Of a DNA stretch of 64,000 bases, positions 19,826 to 28,923 are shown one piece after another; the first letter of the stretch is position 1, and the number at the start of each line of letters is the position of its first letter. Below the pieces are notes generated by a model, which was not told where the DNA came from, made no database searches, and saw only the letters and a program-made list of their open reading frames with translations. Made by a program: the position numbers and the translations under genes. Source of the DNA: an uncultured Marinobacter sp. (GTDB lineage: Bacteria; Pseudomonadota; Gammaproteobacteria; Pseudomonadales; Oleiphilaceae); NCBI RefSeq assembly GCF_947488835.1, contig NZ_CANLBK010000001.1:558001-622000 (forward strand), given 5' to 3'.

Positions 19826-20704
19826 TTAGTGACCGTATACCGCCAGCTTGGTGTTGGTTATAGCTACGTTGTCGAGCGCAACGGAACCGATGGAAGCGCC
19901 ACCAATTTCGATGCTGGCAACCGAAACATCCATATAGATGTTGTTAACATCGATGCGGAGTACGTCAGTTGCTGTAGAAGCGCCAAGGCCGGAGCCTTTG
20001 TAGACATCCAAGTTAGCATTGGCGAACCCTGCCAATACTAGGGCTTCTTGTGAAGTTGGCGCGAGACCAAACTCACCGTCGGCATCCGCCGCCATTACAG
20101 AGCCATCGCCATCATAGTCGAAGTTTCCACCAGCACCGGTGATCTTCAGACCACGAACACCCACACCCAAGAAATCAACATCAAAGTCCATATTTTCAAC
20201 GCTAAATGCTGCTACCAGGTTCAGGTGATCAGTTGCAGTGTCAACACGAATGTCAAGCTGTGCCAACATACCGAAGCCACTCAGATTCGAAATCAGAGTC
20301 GTGCTGTCTGTTCCAGTATTACCAGCCAGCAACTCCATGGAACCAATGTTCAGACCCCAATCGATCGGATTGCTGTCAAGTGTACTAACGTGAATGATCG
20401 CGTCGCCGTCGTCAGCAATGTCGATATCAACCTTGATCTGGTCCAGCAGGTCATTAAAGCCAGCACCAGCGCCGATTGTAGTCACACCAGCACCACCAAG
20501 AACGATATCGTTCACTGCGAAGGAACCTTCGTCGGTGTACTTGAACTGGCCAATAGACACTTTGGTTTCCAGCTCAATGGTGACACCGGCCTGACCGGTT
20601 ACGTCGCCCATTGCGGTGTCGTTCATGGCTTGCAGTTCTGCGTTAGCTGCGAATGGGGCAGCCGCCATAGCAGTGATCAAAGCAATTCTTTTCAGGCCTT
20701 TCAT
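19826..20704 (-). CDS. DUF6160 family (FilA-like) exported surface protein
   Basis: A 292-residue protein with a clear signal peptide cleaved after ANA (residue 22). The mature N-terminus LQAMNDTAMGDVTGQAGVTIELE matches the DUF6160 family, which includes FilA of the putative Acinetobacter Fil pilus/surface system. The rest is rich in Asp, Gly, Thr and short beta-strand repeats with no cysteine, like secreted beta-rich surface proteins. A strong ribosome site (AAGGAG, six bases) suggests high expression. The family name is from memory; the function is not established. Confidence 0.82.
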   Translation of the reverse strand: MKGLKRIALITAMAAAPFAANAELQAMNDTAMGDVTGQAGVTIELETKVSIGQFKYTDEGSFAVNDIVLGGAGVTTIGAGAGFNDLLDQIKVDIDIADDGDAIIHVSTLDSNPIDWGLNIGSMELLAGNTGTDSTTLISNLSGFGMLAQLDIRVDTATDHLNLVAAFSVENMDFDVDFLGVGVRGLKITGAGGNFDYDGDGSVMAADADGEFGLAPTSQEALVLAGFANANLDVYKGSGLGASTATDVLRIDVNNIYMDVSVASIEIGGASIGSVALDNVAITNTKLAVYGH

Positions 20705-20879
20705 ATTGTTCTCCTTATAAACTCATTTTGTTTTTCTTGCTGAGCTTTTCGTTTTGGATGTGGAGATCGTTAATCCACGATTCCATTTAAGATTGTTTTA
20801 CAGTCCTAGTCCGTGACCGCATTCACACTTCGTTAACACTGCATTTACATGCCGTAACGAATGTCGATTGGCTCTCACA

Positions 20880-21473
20880 TCAATTCGTGGTGTTCGCTTC
20901 GGGCTTGCTGTCATGGAAGATCTGAAAAGGCTTCTCAGTAGTAACCGGCTCCCCATAGGTCACCTGGCCATTTTCCACCTGATATGGAACAACCTTGTTA
21001 CCGGAAATGCCCAAGCGATGCTCAAACTCAATCACCAAGGCTTCATCATCGCTACCCTCACGAATTTTCCCTGTGTAGAGAATAACCGACCCATGGATCT
21101 TCCCGTGACGCGCCACAGATTTAAGGGCCGCACGATACATAAGAATACGAATCTGAGCCGGCGCCTCCTTTGCCTGCTCATCTATATTAATTCGCTTAAC
21201 GGTGACGCCGTCTTCAAGAAGCATCCACGCTGAAGGCATGTTGGGCTCTGAGTCGGCCAAAGTCTCCGTATACTCATCGGTCGCCTGCTCAGTCAAATGA
21301 AGTATTTGCTGTTGGCCAAGAACTGCGTATTTTGACAGCTCCAGCTTTATGGCCATTTCCTGCTCTGGGGTTAGTTCAGCGGGGGGCGCTTCCTCGGCGC
21401 TTGCGGCAGGAACAGCAAAAAACACAGTAAGTAGAAGAGCGGTTTGCAGCGACTTTCCAAGATAAGACGTCAT
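20880..21473 (-). CDS. Exported protein of unknown function
   Basis: I do not recognise this protein of about 197 residues. The likely start is the ATG at 21473, preceded by AGGA, giving a signal peptide that ends at ASA; the frame stays open upstream to 21581. The mature part begins with a helical TPEQEMAIKLELSKYAVLGQQQ segment and contains a region (LEDGVTVKRINIDEQAKEAP) with no enzymatic motif. It lies 175 bases upstream of the DUF6160 gene on the same strand, so the two may be co-expressed. Confidence 0.78.
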   Translation of the reverse strand: MTSYLGKSLQTALLLTVFFAVPAASAEEAPPAELTPEQEMAIKLELSKYAVLGQQQILHLTEQATDEYTETLADSEPNMPSAWMLLEDGVTVKRINIDEQAKEAPAQIRILMYRAALKSVARHGKIHGSVILYTGKIREGSDDEALVIEFEHRLGISGNKVVPYQVENGQVTYGEPVTTEKPFQIFHDSKPEANTTN

Positions 21474-21658
21474 TATTGATCCTGTTTTATTAGCGGTAGC
21501 TTCTACGCTAAGACTTGCAACTCGGCTAGAATGCGACGTTCCAGTTCCGAGCAGGCAGTCTTCGTTTTTTTGTATTTTCATTAGACCAGCCGCCTTCTAG
21601 GTCCGACAATGCAAATTTTGTGGCCTGAGTATCATTATTCCAATTAACCGGAGTTAAT

Positions 21659-23062
21659 TTGCTACTTCCTGTTTCCCCAATGTTAAGTCGCGAAGACTAC
21701 GAACAACTACTCGAGCAAGCCGCCACCCAATCAGACTTTGCCTACCTGGGAAGTATTGGAGCTGGTAACGGCCGCGGTTCGTTTAGTGGGTTTACGGCCT
21801 GCGCGATTGCCACAAAGATCATTGAGCCGGATACTGACTTGCTACTCGACACAAACACCCTCGCCACAGAAATGGAAAGCCTGGTTCATCGCTACCAAAG
21901 CTCGGCGCAAGAGCCGCAAACCTACCTGACAGGTGGCTGGGTGGGTTTTCTGAGTTACGAATTCGGCTACATGAAAGAATCCCGCCTTGCTCCACTGTGC
22001 CCTGCGACTTTAACTCCCCTGCTCTTTGCAGGCTTTTATCTTTGGGCTGCAAGCCACAACCGAACCACCGATACGTATCACCTTTGGGTTCACCCCGAAT
22101 GCCCAGAGTGGGTGCGCAGCAAGCTTCACCGGTGGCAGCACACTACACCTGTGCCCAGCGAAACCGTGACTGGGGAGACGGCAGACTGGAAAATGATTTC
22201 GCCGTTCAAGCCACGCCAACCAGCCGAAGAATTCATTAACGGTGTCGGCGTGATCAAGGACTACATAAATGCTGGCGACTGTTATCAGGTGAATCTTTCC
22301 CAGGAGTTTCAGGGTTGCTATCAAGGAACGCCCTGGGCGGCATTTCAGGCGCTGGCCGAAGCCAATCCAACACCTTACAGCGCTTTCCTGAAAACCGATT
22401 CTGGCTCGGTTCTGTCGATCTCACCGGAACGCTTCCTGGAAATTCGCGGCCGCACCGTTAAGACCAGCCCGATCAAAGGCACTCGGCCAAGAGGTACAAC
22501 ACCATCCGACGATATGGCTTATGCGGCAGAGCTGGAAGCATCCGAGAAGGACCGTGCCGAGAACCTGATGATTGTCGACTTACTAAGGAACGACTTAAGT
22601 GTGCACGCTGCGGCCGGGTCCGTATCCGTGGACAGCTTATTTGCCCTTGAGTCCTACCGGAACGTGCATCACCTGGTCAGCCACATTCGCGCCGAGTTGG
22701 CGGAGGGCGTTTCACCCATGCAGGTGCTGTTCGATGCCTTCCCAGGCGGCTCTATAACCGGCGCACCTAAAATTCGAGCCATGGAGATTATCAGGGAGCT
22801 TGAGCCCCATTGGCGCGGGCCCTATTGCGGATCGGTGTTTTATCGGGGCCTGGACGGCACACTGGATAGTAATATTGCTATTCGCACTATGCTATGTGAG
22901 AAAGAAAAGGCTAAGGGGCAAGCACAGGAGCAAGGAAGTATTCGTTGTTGGGGCGGTGGCGGGATCGTTGCGGATTCAGACCCGGAAAGCGAATACCAGG
23001 AAACCCTCACCAAAGTAAAACCACTGATGGATTTCCTGGAGAATCTTACCCAGAGCGAGTAG
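21659..23062 (+). CDS. pabB: Aminodeoxychorismate synthase component I
   Basis: PabB converts chorismate and ammonia (from PabA) to 4-amino-4-deoxychorismate for folate. The 467-residue chorismate-binding enzyme shows SISPERFL, the PabB-type PIKGT motif whose lysine distinguishes it from anthranilate synthase (PIAGT), and C-terminal GGSITGAPK. The start is uncertain: a TTG at 21659 has GGAG five bases upstream, while an ATG at 21680 lacks a ribosome site. The gene is alone on the plus strand and convergent with thrH. Confidence 0.93.
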   Translation: MLLPVSPMLSREDYEQLLEQAATQSDFAYLGSIGAGNGRGSFSGFTACAIATKIIEPDTDLLLDTNTLATEMESLVHRYQSSAQEPQTYLTGGWVGFLSYEFGYMKESRLAPLCPATLTPLLFAGFYLWAASHNRTTDTYHLWVHPECPEWVRSKLHRWQHTTPVPSETVTGETADWKMISPFKPRQPAEEFINGVGVIKDYINAGDCYQVNLSQEFQGCYQGTPWAAFQALAEANPTPYSAFLKTDSGSVLSISPERFLEIRGRTVKTSPIKGTRPRGTTPSDDMAYAAELEASEKDRAENLMIVDLLRNDLSVHAAAGSVSVDSLFALESYRNVHHLVSHIRAELAEGVSPMQVLFDAFPGGSITGAPKIRAMEIIRELEPHWRGPYCGSVFYRGLDGTLDSNIAIRTMLCEKEKAKGQAQEQGSIRCWGGGGIVADSDPESEYQETLTKVKPLMDFLENLTQSE

Positions 23063-23074
23063 CACCGCTCTGGG
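23049..23074. terminator. Hairpin across the pabB stop codon
   Basis: A nine-base perfect stem (CCCAGAGCG at 23049-23057 with CGCTCTGGG at 23066-23074) encloses the pabB stop in its eight-base loop. There is no T tract on either strand, so it may block or process convergent transcripts rather than act as a classic terminator. Confidence 0.45.
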
Positions 23075-23116
23075 CTGAAGGCCCTTTACAAAAGGCTCCT
23101 CAAAAACACCTTACGA

Positions 23117-23731
23117 TCAAACGCTGTGAACAGCGCTCGCCTTCAGGAATTCTTTCTTCAAATCTTCAAATTCATGTACCGCCGGATACTGCGGGAACTC
23201 ATCAATCACGTTTTTAGGTGCGTGGAACAGAATGCCTGCTTCCGCCTGCCCCAGCATGGTGGTGTCGTTGTAGGAATCACCCGCTGCAATAACGCGATAG
23301 TTCAATAGCTGGAAGGCACGCACCGACTGGCGTTTGGGGTCTCTCTGGCGCAGCAGGTAATTGGTAATCTGACCGTTCTCCGCCACTTCCAGCTTGTGGC
23401 ACAAAAGCGCGGGGTAGCCCAGCTTTTTCATCAACGGCATGGCGAATTCGTAAAAGGTGTCTGACAGAATCACCACCTGGAACCGCTCACGCAGCCAATC
23501 CAGAAACTCACGGGCGCCCGGCAGCGGGTCCAATGTACCGATCACTTCCTGAATGGCCGGCAGGCCGTATCCGTGCTCATCCAGAATCCGCAGACGCTGC
23601 TTCATCAGAACATCGTAATCCGGAATGTCACGGGTGGTGGCCTTGAGCTCTTCAATACCGGTTTTTTCTGCAAATGCGATCCAGATTTCCGGGATCAATA
23701 CGCCTTCAAGGTCAAGACATGCCAGTTCCAC
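23117..23731 (-). CDS. thrH: Phosphoserine phosphatase / homoserine phosphotransferase ThrH
   Basis: ThrH is a HAD-superfamily phosphatase that hydrolyses phosphoserine and can transfer phosphate to homoserine. The family N-terminus ELACLDLEGVLIPEIW holds the nucleophile Asp, and motif III/IV appears as AAGDSYNDTTML. I start it at the GTG at 23731, where AGGAG lies six bases upstream and the length of about 204 residues matches the family; a frame open to 23842 adds 37 unrelated residues. The order thrH, cysH, cysB is conserved in pseudomonads. Confidence 0.93.
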   Translation of the reverse strand: MELACLDLEGVLIPEIWIAFAEKTGIEELKATTRDIPDYDVLMKQRLRILDEHGYGLPAIQEVIGTLDPLPGAREFLDWLRERFQVVILSDTFYEFAMPLMKKLGYPALLCHKLEVAENGQITNYLLRQRDPKRQSVRAFQLLNYRVIAAGDSYNDTTMLGQAEAGILFHAPKNVIDEFPQYPAVHEFEDLKKEFLKASAVHSV

Positions 23732-23971
23732 AGTGATCTCCTGATTCAATGATTCAAGTGTTAGTTCTGAATGAGAGCATGGCCTGCCCCCTGATATTGA
23801 CGCGGTATGATAAGAAATATCCCGGCAAAAAGCATCGTGCATCCCGATAAAACACCAGGATATTCAGGGTTCGCTCGCCCACTTCGCTATAACCATATAG
23901 ATTGTCATTCCTTCATGGAATTAGCCATTTAATGTAACCTGCACGAAACCCCATCAAGGTATTACTATTTT

Positions 23972-24694
23972 ATGAGCAATATCCACGAGCTACAGAACGA
24001 ACTGGCCGGTGAAAGCCCAAGGGGAATTCTGAAGGCTGCCTTCAAGCGCTATGACAACATCGCTATTTCTTTTAGTGGCGCCGAGGACGTGGTGCTTATC
24101 GAAATGGCCCACAAGCTGACGGACAACCTGAAAGTGTTCACACTGGATACCGGCCGTCTCCACCCGGAAACCTACGAATTTATTGAACGGGTCCGCAAGC
24201 ATTACGGCATAGCCATTGAAGTGCTGTTTCCAGATACCTATGAAGTACAGGATCTGGTCAACCAAAAGGGTTTATTCAGCTTTTTTGAGGACGGTCACAG
24301 CGAGTGCTGCGGGATGCGAAAAGTAAACCCGCTCAAGCGCAAACTCGCAGGCGTTGACGCCTGGATTACGGGCCAACGTAAAGATCAGAGCCCGGGAACC
24401 CGGAATGAAGTGCCTGTTGTTCAAGAAGACGCAACCTTCTCTGCCCCTGACAAGGCTCTGGTGAAATTTAACCCCCTGGCGAACTGGACATCCAAAGAAG
24501 TGTGGGACTACATCCGCATGTCAGAAGTACCCTACAACGCGCTGCACGAACAGGGGTATGTCAGTATTGGTTGTCAGCCCTGCACTCGCCCAGTACTACC
24601 AGGACAGCACGAGCGCGAAGGCCGCTGGTGGTGGGAAGAAGCCACACAGAAAGAGTGTGGCCTGCACGCAGGGAACCTGATTGCCCGCCAGTGA
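23972..24694 (+). CDS. cysH: Assimilatory adenylylsulfate/phosphoadenylylsulfate reductase
   Basis: CysH reduces activated sulfate to sulfite for cysteine synthesis. At 240 residues it has the PP-loop segment [11 protein letters not shown] (32-42), cysteine pair CC at 112-113, CxxC at 201-204 and the catalytic ECGLH cysteine at 229. The four extra cysteines bind a 4Fe-4S cluster and mark the adenylylsulfate (APS) reductase branch, like CysH of Pseudomonas aeruginosa, rather than the E. coli PAPS enzyme. It is divergent from thrH and convergent with cysB. Confidence 0.95.
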   Translation: MSNIHELQNELAGESPRGILKAAFKRYDNIAISFSGAEDVVLIEMAHKLTDNLKVFTLDTGRLHPETYEFIERVRKHYGIAIEVLFPDTYEVQDLVNQKGLFSFFEDGHSECCGMRKVNPLKRKLAGVDAWITGQRKDQSPGTRNEVPVVQEDATFSAPDKALVKFNPLANWTSKEVWDYIRMSEVPYNALHEQGYVSIGCQPCTRPVLPGQHEREGRWWWEEATQKECGLHAGNLIARQ

Positions 24695-24703
24695 ACACTG
24701 GCG
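24686..24703. other. Hairpin at the cysH stop
   Basis: CGCCAG (24686-24691) and CTGGCG (24698-24703) form a perfect stem, extendable by TG/CA, across the cysH stop codon at the convergent cysH/cysB junction. No T run follows, so terminator activity is uncertain. Confidence 0.4.
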
Positions 24704-24724
24704 AATGACCCGTCAACTAAGCGC

Positions 24725-25771
<1,047 letters not shown>

Positions 25772-25853
25772 CTAAGAATACGCATAAGAGATCCGTTTTT
25801 CATTCTTTTTTAGTATAGATGAGCCCTTTGATTCAGTTTAGACCAAAATTGCG

Positions 25854-25875
25854 CCTGCGCAGCCTGTAACGCAGG
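25854..25875. promoter_or_regulatory. Short dyad upstream of the LuxR-family gene
   Basis: CCTGCG (25854-25859) and CGCAGG (25870-25875) form a six-base dyad with a ten-base spacer about 80 bases before the regulator start and between divergent cysB and the regulator. It may be an operator; there is no other support. Confidence 0.25.
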
Positions 25876-25957
25876 TGTTTGTTTCTCCAGCCATTGACTT
25901 GAGATACACAAAGCACACAATCCCAGTTCAACTTTCTATCTGGCATACAGGTCGTCA

Positions 25958-28696
25958 ATGCTGTTAACCACCAAATTCCTAAGGCCAGCGAGCGATCCCA
26001 AAGCCGTGCAGCGCGAGCGACTTAGCTCACTGTTAGCGCCTGGCCATCCGAAGCGGCTCAACCTTGTATTGGCCCCGGCAGGGTTTGGAAAAACAACCCT
26101 GGTAAGCCAGTGGTGCGCACGCACCAGCGGACCTATTGCCTGGCTCTCCCTCGATGAGCACGACGATGACCCCCAGCGTTTTTGGCAATACATTGCCAGC
26201 GCATTTGAACACGCAGGCCTCACGGGGCTTGAACCCTGCCATAAAAGCCTTTCGGGTAGCACAGATGACAGCATTAACAGCGCGATCACGGCACTGGTTA
26301 ATGCCTTGGCTGCGGATGGTGGCCCCTGGGTTCTGGTGCTGGATGATTTTCAGTTTGCTGCCAACGACCGTATTCACCGGCAGTTTGGGTACTTTGTGGA
26401 CTACCTCCCTGCGGATGTGACCGTTACCTTGATCTCCCGCTCCGAGCCTCCCCTGCCTCTGGCTCGCTGGCGCGTGCGACGTTGGGTGCAGGAGGTCCAC
26501 CCGGCACTTCTGGCGTTTTCCGAAGATGAATGCCGGGAATTTTTTCACACCACCATGGGCATGGCCATTTCAGAGAAGGATGTGCAGGCCATCTGCCACC
26601 GTACCGAAGGCTGGGTAGCGGCCCTGCAGCTTTCTGCTCTATCAGGCAGTGACAGTGGTCTGGAGCAGATCAAATCGGGCGCAGACCAAGGTGTTCCTTC
26701 CACCGCGCTGAGCATCGACGAGCGACACATCAGTGATTACGTGCTCAGCGAGGTGCTCGACAAACAGCCTGCTGAAACTGTGGCCTTCTTGCTCGACACC
26801 GCTTGCTGCCCACGACTGTGCGCTTCCATGTGCGACTCTATTCGTGACACTGCCAATAGTCAGGAGATGCTGGAAACCTTGCTCTCGCAGCACCTGTTCC
26901 TGATTCCTCTGGACAATCACAGCGAATGGTTCCGTTACCACGACCTGTTTCGAGATGCCTTACTCCAGCGGATTGGGCAGGCCGACCCCGCCCGGGCGCA
27001 CCGCCTCTGGCAACGAACGGTAGAATGGTTGATTGACCACGGGCAAGTTCAGGGTGCCATAGCCCAGATTGTGCAGAATAGAGACTGGCCGTGGCTGGCG
27101 CAGGTATTAGCGACACACGGCAACAACCTTATTCATGGTGGGTATCACTTGCCGGTCCTGAACTGGCTCGATGAGTTGCCCGTGGATGACGTTAAAGAAA
27201 GCCCTCAGTTGCAGATGCTTCGGGTGTGGGGCCATTTTTTCGCGAATCGACTCGATAACCTGGAACACCTGCTGGCCAATGTGGAAGATTTGCTTGATCA
27301 GCGCGTCGCTGATTCCGCCCCGGATGCCGAGGGCGCACTTGGCGTGCAAAGTGAGATAACCTTGATACGCTCCTACCTTGCCCGCTCACGCAGCGATGAC
27401 AAGAACGCCAGTGACCTCACTCGCCAGGTGCTTGCAGAAATAGATCACACGAAAATTCCCCTCAAATCCGTAACCTACTATGGCCTTGGCCTGGACGATT
27501 ACGGCAAAGGTGACTTGCCAGGGGCCGAAGAAGCCCTGAAATCTGCGGTTCATTACGGGCAGGTTGAACGCAAGCCAAGCACCGTTCTCTCAAGCGGTGG
27601 TTTGCTCGCGTGGATACAGTACAACCGTGGCGACATGGATCTGGCCCTCGAGACCTGCACAAAGGTACGCAAGTGGGTAGATCAACACTACGCAGACCCA
27701 AGCCAGCCAAGGCTTATTTCCTGCTGGCTTAGCGCTTCACTGACGGAAATTTTCCGGGAGCGAAACCAGCTTCGGGATGCAGCAGCTCACCTGGAGCCTT
27801 TGCTTGAACACGTAAACAAGGGCGCTGAGCCAGGCCAGCATATAATTATCCAGCATGTGCGCGGGCACTTGGCCTTCAGCGATGGCCGTTATCAGGAAGC
27901 CATAGAGTATCTTGAAGACGCGGAGCAAGTCGGTCGTAAACGCCGGGAGCACATCGTGTTTGAACCACCCGCCAGCTCTGCCCTGTTTGCGCGCTGCTAC
28001 CTCGCGGGTGGGCAAACCGCCCAAGCTCGCAGCATTCTTGAATCCGTCGAGAGCCATACGCTGACTAATCCGCTGAACAGGGAGCAGAACAGCATCAGCT
28101 ATGCGCGGCTGTTGGTTGATGAAGGCAAGCCGGAACAGGCACTGGATATCCTCGATGCACTGATGGCAGCCGCCATGCATAACGAGCATACCCGGCACGT
28201 TGTTGAAGCCTTGCTTGTATCAGCTGAAGCGCTGGACCAGCTAAACCGTCCTGAAGAGAGCGAGGATCGCCTTGCACGGGCAGTGGCTGTTGCTGCCGAA
28301 GCCGGATTTTTGAGACTGTTTGCTGAAGAAAGTCCTCGTTTGCAGGCGCTACTGGCGGAATCCCCCACCCTCAATAATGGGGGCAGCTGGCAGCGCAACC
28401 TGACCGAGATGCTTTTAAGTCCGAACAGTAAGCCCGCCGATAACGTTCCGCAAACCTCTATTGAAACGAGCACCAAGGGTTCAGCTCAGGCACTTGCGGA
28501 GCCTCTGAGCCAACGTGAACTCGAAGTACTGGATCTCATTAATGCAGGCTATTCCAACAAGGACATTGCGGTACGCATGGGTGTGGCACCGGCCACGGTA
28601 AAAGCCCACATACGTAACCTCTACGGCAAGCTGGACGTAGGCCGGCGAACAGAAGCTCTGGCCCGAGCCCGTGAATTGGGCATCCTAACCGGGTGA
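25958..28696 (+). CDS. MalT/AlkS-type large LuxR family regulator
   Basis: A 912-residue signal-transduction ATPase regulator. Walker A PAGFGKTT is at residues 40-47, the Walker B-like LVLDDFQ near 128, a long helical TPR-like sensor region spans about 400-780, and a LuxR helix-turn-helix lies at the C-terminus (LSQRELEVLDLINAGYSNKDIA, then PATVKAHIRNLYGKL). Relatives such as MalT and AlkS bind an inducer, multimerise with ATP and activate catabolic operons. No catabolic target gene lies next to it here, so inducer and targets are unknown. A strong terminator follows. Confidence 0.92.
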   Translation: MLLTTKFLRPASDPKAVQRERLSSLLAPGHPKRLNLVLAPAGFGKTTLVSQWCARTSGPIAWLSLDEHDDDPQRFWQYIASAFEHAGLTGLEPCHKSLSGSTDDSINSAITALVNALAADGGPWVLVLDDFQFAANDRIHRQFGYFVDYLPADVTVTLISRSEPPLPLARWRVRRWVQEVHPALLAFSEDECREFFHTTMGMAISEKDVQAICHRTEGWVAALQLSALSGSDSGLEQIKSGADQGVPSTALSIDERHISDYVLSEVLDKQPAETVAFLLDTACCPRLCASMCDSIRDTANSQEMLETLLSQHLFLIPLDNHSEWFRYHDLFRDALLQRIGQADPARAHRLWQRTVEWLIDHGQVQGAIAQIVQNRDWPWLAQVLATHGNNLIHGGYHLPVLNWLDELPVDDVKESPQLQMLRVWGHFFANRLDNLEHLLANVEDLLDQRVADSAPDAEGALGVQSEITLIRSYLARSRSDDKNASDLTRQVLAEIDHTKIPLKSVTYYGLGLDDYGKGDLPGAEEALKSAVHYGQVERKPSTVLSSGGLLAWIQYNRGDMDLALETCTKVRKWVDQHYADPSQPRLISCWLSASLTEIFRERNQLRDAAAHLEPLLEHVNKGAEPGQHIIIQHVRGHLAFSDGRYQEAIEYLEDAEQVGRKRREHIVFEPPASSALFARCYLAGGQTAQARSILESVESHTLTNPLNREQNSISYARLLVDEGKPEQALDILDALMAAAMHNEHTRHVVEALLVSAEALDQLNRPEESEDRLARAVAVAAEAGFLRLFAEESPRLQALLAESPTLNNGGSWQRNLTEMLLSPNSKPADNVPQTSIETSTKGSAQALAEPLSQRELEVLDLINAGYSNKDIAVRMGVAPATVKAHIRNLYGKLDVGRRTEALARARELGILTG

Positions 28697-28856
28697 TTTT
28701 GTGACACACATCACATAGCGCAGGAAGTTTCTACCCGTGCTACGCCCTTTGGACGATTCGGCTACGCCCCCTACTCCCTTATTATTGTTTCCAAGGTGAG
28801 GCAACCCCTCGCTACGAATTCTGAAACTTCAGGCCTTCAGTGTTCTTATTCTTAAA

Positions 28857-28884
28857 AGCCAGCCCTCGGGCTGGCTCTTTTTTT
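28857..28884 (+). terminator. Rho-independent terminator after the LuxR-family gene
   Basis: An eight-base stem (AGCCAGCC at 28857-28864, GGCTGGCT at 28869-28876) with a CTCG loop is followed by CTTTTTTT on the plus strand. It lies 160 bases after the regulator stop and just beyond the dinG 3' end. Confidence 0.88.
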
Positions 28885-28923
28885 GCCGAAAAACCACCTT
28901 CCATCTCATCTTCTTCTAGCTGA

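Noticed and set aside
20831-20859. Dyad CGTTA...TAACG with inner GCAT/ATGC upstream of the DUF6160 gene
   Set aside because: The inner and outer arms do not share a centre and there is no T run, so it is neither a clean operator nor a terminator.
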